Below, one piece after another: positions 8,784-12,568 of a DNA stretch of 12,568 nt. The DNA lies in contig JAGWKW010000017.1 in assembly GCA_028865155.1 (NCBI GenBank), forward strand, positions 1 through 12,568. The letters run 5' to 3'. The stretch's first letter is position 1; each line of letters begins with the position of its first letter. The notes below the pieces were generated by a model. The model saw only the letters and a program-made list of their open reading frames with translations. It had not been told where the DNA came from and did not search any database. The position numbers and the translations under genes were made by a program. The stretch comes from Alphaproteobacteria bacterium (GTDB lineage: Bacteria; Pseudomonadota; Alphaproteobacteria; UBA9219).

Positions 8784-9551
8784 TTATACAAGGGTCGGGC
8801 ATTCTTGAATATATTCCCGCAATTTTTCCTTGGTGAACGGTTTGGCCAAAAATCCTTTGGCGCCTTGCCGGGTCGTCCGTTCGACATTTTCCCGCGAACT
8901 GTCGGCGCTTAGCATGATCACATAGGCGTCCGGATCAACCCTGAGAATATCGCGCAAGGCATCGGTGCCCTCCATGCCCGGCATGTGAATATCCAGCAAC
9001 AGGATATCGGGCGCGCATTTTTCGTAAGCAGGCACGACTTCATTTCCGTCGGCCACCTCCTGCACGGAGATATGTTGCGGAACCCCCTTTTTAATCAACA
9101 TACGCATATACATATCATCGTCGGCCACCAGCACGACTTTCTCCCTTCGCATATTGCGGATGTCGGAAAAAGTCGGATTCGACACGGGCTTCACATAGGT
9201 GATCAAAAATTCAAGCTGAGCCACCCCTTCCGGTGTCGGTTCGTGGACATGAACATCGCAACTGCCTTCAGGCAGACGCCGTTCGACGGTGCGGGTGATT
9301 TCCGATAAAGCGTAGTCGACGCCCCAATGGATCAATATAAGTATTTCGCGCTCATTGCATACATAGAGTTTGCCTTCTTTGTTTTCGAACAAGGAATAGA
9401 GCAAATCCGCTGCATTGTTTATGGTGAAATTCGGATCGGAATTTTCCGTCAGCCGAACGTCGATAAAAAGCCATTCCCGCAGCGACGATTTGACGGAAGG
9501 AAGGTAGGCCACAAGGTCTTCGTGGTTTTTCTTGTGATGCAAGATTTCCAT
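8784..9551 (-). CDS. Response regulator RR2: novel N-terminal domain + C-terminal receiver
   Basis: A 255-residue cytoplasmic regulator. Residues 1-125 correspond to the N-domain of RR1 and RR3: a start-proximal DLVAYL, W27, an amphipathic helix NAADLLYSLF, then GKLYVCNEREILILIHWG at 60-77. The receiver spans about 137-250. Its acidic residues are D144-D146, the acceptor is D187 (LLDIHMPGMEG), the switch residue is S215 and the lysine is K237 (LAKPFT). No output domain is visible. It lies nine bases after the stop of RR4 on the same strand, so the two form an operon. No clear Shine-Dalgarno precedes it, suggesting coupling to RR4 translation. The N-domain could be a dimerisation, kinase-docking or ligand module; nothing in the sequence decides this. 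Confidence 0.87.
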   Translation of the reverse strand: MEILHHKKNHEDLVAYLPSVKSSLREWLFIDVRLTENSDPNFTINNAADLLYSLFENKEGKLYVCNEREILILIHWGVDYALSEITRTVERRLPEGSCDVHVHEPTPEGVAQLEFLITYVKPVSNPTFSDIRNMRREKVVLVADDDMYMRMLIKKGVPQHISVQEVADGNEVVPAYEKCAPDILLLDIHMPGMEGTDALRDILRVDPDAYVIMLSADSSRENVERTTRQGAKGFLAKPFTKEKLREYIQECPTLV

Positions 9552-9560
9552 GCTGATGCG

Positions 9561-9956
9561 TTATGACGACTGGCGACGGGTTTCCGCATACTTCTCGATA
9601 TAGCTCTCGATTTTCTTCTTGTCGAACGGCTTGGTGATGAATCCTTCGACATGATTATGGCCAGCTGCTTCGACATCTTCCGCATAATCGCTGGCCGTCG
9701 CCATGATGACATAGGCGGACGGGTTTTTCTCCTTGATGCGACCCGCCAATATATGCCCGCTGGCGTCGGGCAGGCCGATATCGAGAAAAACGATGTCCGG
9801 AAGCCGGTCGACATAAAGCGCCCACCCTTCTTCAGCGCTGGAAGCGCTGAGAATCGAATGTTTATCGCGGAACGCTTCGCAAAAAGTTTTTCTTAGAAAG
9901 TCGTTATCCTCGACGAGAAGGATCGTTAGCTTCCGGTTTGGCGCGTGCTGGGGCAT
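9561..9956 (-). CDS. Response regulator RR4: stand-alone receiver domain
   Basis: A 131-residue single-domain (CheY/DivK-like) regulator. It has E16/D17 in the acidic pocket, acceptor D59 (VFLDIGLPDASG), switch T87 (IMATASD) and K109 (ITKPFD), so it should be phosphorylatable. Without an output domain it would act by binding a partner or by serving as a shuttle or sink between Hpt and other regulators. Its receiver is close to that of RR3, which is encoded divergently: both have FLDIGLPD, a GH-L-GRIKE/ARRIKE helix and NHVxGxIxKPF. AGAGG lies about eight bases before the ATG. It is the first gene of the RR4-RR2 operon. Confidence 0.88.
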   Translation of the reverse strand: MPQHAPNRKLTILLVEDNDFLRKTFCEAFRDKHSILSASSAEEGWALYVDRLPDIVFLDIGLPDASGHILAGRIKEKNPSAYVIMATASDYAEDVEAAGHNHVEGFITKPFDKKKIESYIEKYAETRRQSS

Positions 9957-10154
9957 AGGCTTCGCCTCTTGTATCCGTCGTTGACGAGTATTCAGAAATA
10001 CATATACGCCAAATCTTATAAAGAAATGTTACATATGGAATTACATCAGTCTATTCAACGCATTAACGGAAAAAATCGTTCCTTGAAATCATTTCTTTAC
10101 GAGCGCTAGATAGACTAGGGTTATCGTCTTCCATGCCTATGAAAGCGCCCCTTT
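9957..10154. promoter_or_regulatory. Divergent AT-rich promoter region, RR4-RR2 operon versus RR3
   Basis: This 198-base gap separates head-to-head regulator genes and is much richer in A+T than its flanks, especially 9990-10110. On the minus strand TATAAG (within 10009-10025) is a fair -10 for RR4. On the plus strand TTGAAA at 10083-10088 is a fair -35 for RR3 but lacks a good -10 at normal spacing. No obvious operator palindrome was found. Confidence 0.35.
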
Positions 10155-11072
10155 ATGTTAATCAATGTCGTCGAACATAATGTCGAAGCGGATCTGCTGG
10201 CCTTCATCGGGAACGTCAATGCAGAACAAACTTTGAGCTGGGGACTGGCGCGCATCAAGCGGGAACATCTTAGAAGTTTCAGCGTGGACGAATTCATTCT
10301 CACCGTCAAACCGGCCCTACAGGACGCAAGCAAGGCGCGCGTGTTCTTTTCCGATGCCGATGTGATTTATGTTGTCTGGCATGGGCTGCCCCGGCAGGTA
10401 TACAAGGATTTGGTCGATACAGTCGGAAAGTCTCTGCTTAAACCAGCTTCGACGCTGGCGCCCGAACAAACCATGACCTATTACGACCCATTGGTCTCCG
10501 CTAACGAACTTACGATTCTGCTAAAGAACGATATGGCAAAATTGGGAATGTCCCCGCCGCAGCATTCTTCCCCGGATGCCGACCGGCACGGCACTTCCGC
10601 TACGGACGGCGCGGCCGCGCCAAATAGCGGCCAATTAGAGATAACCTCGACACAAGTGGAGCATTACAAGGAAACGCGCGCAGGGAAAAGCAGCCGTTCA
10701 AGGCTGCGCGTTCTGGTGGTCGAAGACCATCCGTTTCTGCGCAAACTGTTGCACGATGCCTTGCTGAACGATTGCGCGGTCGAAACCAAGGGTACCGGCG
10801 GCGGCGGATGGGCATCGTTTCTGGAAACTGCGCCGGATATTTCGTTTCTGGATATCGGCCTGCCGGATGTCGATGGCCATACCCTCGCGCGCCGGATCAA
10901 AGAACTCGACCCTGAAGCCTATGTCGTCATGCTAACAGCCAACAATCAACGCGAAGATGTCGAACACGCCAAACGAAATCATGTGGACGGTTATATCGCC
11001 AAGCCGTTCAACCGCAAGATCATAAACGAACGCATCGAACACTATCGCGCGACGCATATAAGAAACCGGTAA
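10155..11072 (+). CDS. Response regulator RR3: novel N-terminal domain + C-terminal receiver
   Basis: A 305-residue cytoplasmic regulator. The N-domain (1-125) aligns in pattern with RR1 and RR2: DLLAFI near the start, W29, a central helix SVDEFILTVKPAL, then ARVFFSDADVIYVVWHG at 61-77. A disordered-looking linker of about 50 residues, rich in Ser, Pro, Asp and Ala, leads to a receiver at about 184-300. The receiver has E190/D191, acceptor D233 (FLDIGLPDVDG), switch T261 (MLTAN) and K283 (IAKPFN). The receiver is closest to RR4, so the protein looks like an RR2-type N-domain joined to an RR4-type receiver. A run of four glycines at 215-218 sits where RR4 has AEE. No output domain is seen. The ATGs at 10133 and 10139 are out of frame, which supports the start at 10155; its Shine-Dalgarno is weak. 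Confidence 0.87.
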   Translation: MLINVVEHNVEADLLAFIGNVNAEQTLSWGLARIKREHLRSFSVDEFILTVKPALQDASKARVFFSDADVIYVVWHGLPRQVYKDLVDTVGKSLLKPASTLAPEQTMTYYDPLVSANELTILLKNDMAKLGMSPPQHSSPDADRHGTSATDGAAAPNSGQLEITSTQVEHYKETRAGKSSRSRLRVLVVEDHPFLRKLLHDALLNDCAVETKGTGGGGWASFLETAPDISFLDIGLPDVDGHTLARRIKELDPEAYVVMLTANNQREDVEHAKRNHVDGYIAKPFNRKIINERIEHYRATHIRNR

Positions 11073-11545
11073 TCCAGGGGGCGGGATCCGGTTTAACGAG
11101 AAACAGATGGCGACCATAAGGCAAGCGGTGCCGAGGGAGGTATGGAGAAATCTCCTGTATTCTTCTATTTCTGCTCCGACTCCGGCAACCCAAGCAAAGC
11201 GCGCTTAGCCCGCCGCCGCGCACGGGCGGCAGATTTTTCTTCCTCGCGCGCCCAAGTCAATCAACCATATAAAATTAATATCGTTCCCGACTTGCCTGAA
11301 CCATTCCGGGAGTGACGGGACTTGAACAAATACCTTATCTCCATGATAAGGCGTAAAAAATCCTATATCCTTTTTATCGGATACCCCTAAACCTACCCCC
11401 ATAAGAAATCATGACTTGGGTTCAAGTTCAGACACGCCAAGACAACAGGTTTTCGGTGCAGAAATATAGATAAAGATCGCGTTTGATACAAGTATCCTCC
11501 TGACAGAATGCGCAACCCACACCTCTATGGGCCAAGAAACTTGCC
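11073..11545. other. 473-base region without an intact gene
   Basis: This is a mixed-composition gap between RR3 and a small membrane-protein gene. It contains a probable broken minus-strand gene (11165-11402), a perfect 7-bp stem CCTTATC/GATAAGG at 11333-11351 with a 5-base loop, the short palindrome GGAGAAATCTCC at 11144-11155, and an AT-rich tract at about 11260-11480. The stem lies inside the broken frame, so it may simply be sequence bias. I see no convincing RNA gene and no clear terminator for RR3. Confidence 0.5.
11165..11402 (-). pseudogene. Possible frameshifted small gene of unknown function
   Basis: Reading minus from ATG 11402, the first ~49 codons give a protein-like stretch including VFVQVPSLPEWFRQ and NDINFIWLID. 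After that the frame becomes unlikely and ends at 11205. A neighbouring frame begins just there and gives TWAREEEKSAARARRRAKR followed by ALLGLPESEQK and a TAG at 11165. That reads like a charged helical C-terminus. Removing one base near 11254-11256 would join the two into a product of roughly 80 residues. This suggests a recently broken or mis-sequenced gene. I do not recognise it. No good ribosome site precedes ATG 11402, so it may have lost an upstream part too. It could also be chance. Confidence 0.3.
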
Positions 11546-11752
11546 ATGCGGTGCTTTCGGCATTTATATGAAATCAGTTATCCGGCGGCGATGATTGTGT
11601 TCGGCCTTCTTATCTCTTATCAACTCTACCGTTTCGCCTTTACTCACGGCATAGGGCTTGTCGTCCTTAGCGGGTTCGACGTTCTTCTCATCGGCCTTAT
11701 CTGGTTTGAATATCAGGCTCTCAAACGGCGCAGGTCTTTGGAACCTATTTAG
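11546..11752 (+). CDS. Small two-helix membrane protein, unknown function
   Basis: A 68-residue protein. Helix 1 is about residues 11-30 (ISYPAAMIVFGLLISYQLYR) and helix 2 about 36-53 (IGLVVLSGFDVLLIGLIW). It has a basic C-terminal tail, FEYQALKRRR, which would face the cytoplasm. The style resembles the last two helices of DUF2127-type integral membrane proteins, but this is only an impression. The stop codon overlaps the stop of the convergent GDCCVxC gene by four bases (11749-11752). The ribosome site is weak. It could be an orphan or the end of a once longer gene, but the composition and clean helices favour a real product. Confidence 0.6.
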   Translation: MRCFRHLYEISYPAAMIVFGLLISYQLYRFAFTHGIGLVVLSGFDVLLIGLIWFEYQALKRRRSLEPI

Positions 11753-11958
11753 CCTTTAGCCGCCTGTTTTGCCTGAACGGACGGGCATGGCACGTTCCCA
11801 AAAGAGCAAAAAACGCAGCAGTCGCCCGGATTGGGTTTTAGGACGGCGTTGCATTTTTCGCACTGATAAAAGAATGCGCAGGCATCGGTGGGCATGGTCT
11901 CGATTTTTGCGTATCCGCAATTCTGGCAAGTCAGTCTGGATTCAAGGACTATGTTCAT
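11749..11958 (-). CDS. GDCCVxC-domain small cysteine-rich protein (mer-linked copy)
   Basis: A 69-residue paralogue of the protein at 834-1028. It has CQNCG and CEKC pairs and the signature GDCCVFCSFGNVPC, and its tail is longer (PSVQAKQAAKG). It begins two bases after the merP stop, so it is the third gene of the merT-merP transcript. This location fits the family's known association with mercury-transport genes. In other bacteria the second Cys of the CC pair may be Sec; here it is Cys. Likely a cytoplasmic metal- or thiol-linked accessory of mercury handling; its exact function is not established. Confidence 0.85.
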   Translation of the reverse strand: MNIVLESRLTCQNCGYAKIETMPTDACAFFYQCEKCNAVLKPNPGDCCVFCSFGNVPCPSVQAKQAAKG

Positions 11959-11960
11959 CG

Positions 11961-12239
11961 CTATTGCCTGATCGCAGAAGGATACCCCGCATCCGTGGTC
12001 GCTTTGATAAGCTCCGCGATATTGGCCTTGTCGGAATCATAGGTCACTTGCGCCGTCTTGTGAAAAAACGAAACGTTCGTTTTCGTCACGCCAGGCACGT
12101 CATCAAGAGCATGCATGACCGTGAACGGGCATAGCGGGCACGTCATATTCGAAACGTCAAGGGTAACGGTTTTTACTGTCGCCGCCATTGCGGCGACAGG
12201 CAGCATAACAAACGCAACGGTCAGCAGAAATTTACGCAT
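11961..12239 (-). CDS. merP: Periplasmic mercury-binding protein MerP
   Basis: A 92-residue exported heavy-metal-associated (HMA) domain protein. It has a signal peptide MRKFLLTVAFVMLPVAAMAA. The mature domain of about 70 residues has the metal motif NMTCPLCPF, then VPGVTKTNVSF and a terminal helix ending AGYPSAIRQ. It binds Hg(II) through the two cysteines of MTCPLC and passes it to MerT. The canonical GMTC is NMTC here, which leaves both ligands in place. AAGGAGG (12245-12251) is a very strong ribosome site starting in the merT stop codon, so translation is likely coupled. Copper chaperones share the fold, but the merT neighbour and the CPLCP form favour MerP. Confidence 0.9.
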   Translation of the reverse strand: MRKFLLTVAFVMLPVAAMAATVKTVTLDVSNMTCPLCPFTVMHALDDVPGVTKTNVSFFHKTAQVTYDSDKANIAELIKATTDAGYPSAIRQ

Positions 12240-12250
12240 CGTTTCCTCCT

Positions 12251-12568
12251 TCAGTAAAAGAGCGGGGCGACCCACGGCACGGTCAGAAGGCCGAGGAGCG
12301 GCAAGGCCACACCCCAGAATATGAGCCGTTGCCGTTTGAGAACGCGCGGATCGGCGCAAGGTTTGCCGACATCGCACGCTTTGCCGGGTGCAAGATACAG
12401 CTTGTAAAAAGCCGCGCCCAAAAACAGCAGCGTTATTCCCAGAAAGATCGGGCGGTAAGGTTCCAAGGCCGTCAAGGAACCGACCCATGCGCCGCCGACA
12501 CCCAGCAAAACAAGGATCAGGGGCGCGACACAGCACAAGGACGCCCCTACGGCGGCAAGCGCACCCCC
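12251..12568 (-). CDS. merT: Mercuric ion transporter MerT (5' truncated by window)
   Basis: An inner-membrane Hg(II) uptake protein. The frame is open to the window end; the TTG at 12538 is internal. Visible from the edge are the end of helix 1 with the vicinal pair SLCCVAPL, a second hydrophobic helix, and a loop with KACDVGKPCADP, whose cysteine pair corresponds to the cytoplasmic Cys pair of MerT. The third helix, GVALPLLGLLTVPWVAPLF, ends the protein. About 106 residues are in the window, so only a short N-terminus is missing. MerT takes Hg(II) from MerP and delivers it to cytoplasmic mercuric reductase. merR and merA, if present, are outside the window. Confidence 0.9.
   Translation of the reverse strand, partial: GGALAAVGASLCCVAPLILVLLGVGGAWVGSLTALEPYRPIFLGITLLFLGAAFYKLYLAPGKACDVGKPCADPRVLKRQRLIFWGVALPLLGLLTVPWVAPLFY

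Noticed and set aside
11333..11351. Perfect CCTTATC/GATAAGG stem as a terminator
   Set aside because: It is not followed by a T-run on the plus strand and only weakly so on the minus strand, it is AT-rich, and it falls inside the possible broken gene.

Overview
The window looks like chromosomal DNA of a Gram-negative bacterium, most likely an alphaproteobacterium. It carries a TonB-dependent outer-membrane receptor, a periplasmic YfiR-like protein, an MHYT-sensor hybrid kinase and response regulators of a style common in Rhodospirillales- or Micavibrio-like genomes. The lineage call is inference from protein style only. Coding regions are GC-rich and several intergenic stretches are clearly more AT-rich. 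No rRNA, tRNA, CRISPR array or intact insertion sequence was seen.

Layout. (1) 1-666: the 3' part of a polyprenyl-phosphate sugar-1-phosphate transferase of WbaP type, cut by the window start. (2) 667-1307: mostly non-coding, AT-rich, with an orphan copy of a small cysteine-rich GDCCVxC protein on the minus strand. (3) 1308-11072: a signalling island. It holds response regulator RR1 (+); a minus-strand pair yfiR-like then TonB-dependent receptor; a divergent 1220-residue hybrid histidine kinase (MHYT, periplasmic helical sensor, GAF, HisKA/HATPase, REC, Hpt); two minus-strand regulators (a stand-alone REC and an N-domain+REC protein); and a divergent plus-strand regulator (N-domain+REC). (4) 11073-11545: no intact gene, but the likely remains of a frameshifted small gene. 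(5) 11546-11752: a small two-helix membrane protein. (6) 11749-12568, minus strand: the end of a mercury-uptake operon, merT (cut by the window end), merP and a second GDCCVxC gene.

How the parts may work together. The kinase has every module of a His-Asp-His-Asp phosphorelay. All four free regulators lack a recognisable output domain, and three share a similar N-terminal domain of about 110-125 residues that I do not recognise. The receptor/YfiR-like pair lies back-to-back with the kinase. My inference is a surface-to-cytoplasm sensing circuit in which an outer-membrane receptor and a periplasmic switch feed a membrane kinase, whose Hpt domain supplies phosphate to a family of regulators acting through protein-protein contacts. 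The mer genes are a separate unit: MerP captures Hg(II) in the periplasm, MerT carries it in, and the GDCCVxC protein is a probable metal- or thiol-linked accessory. The GDCCVxC gene exists twice, about 11 kb apart, with roughly 87% nucleotide identity over the aligned part by eye.
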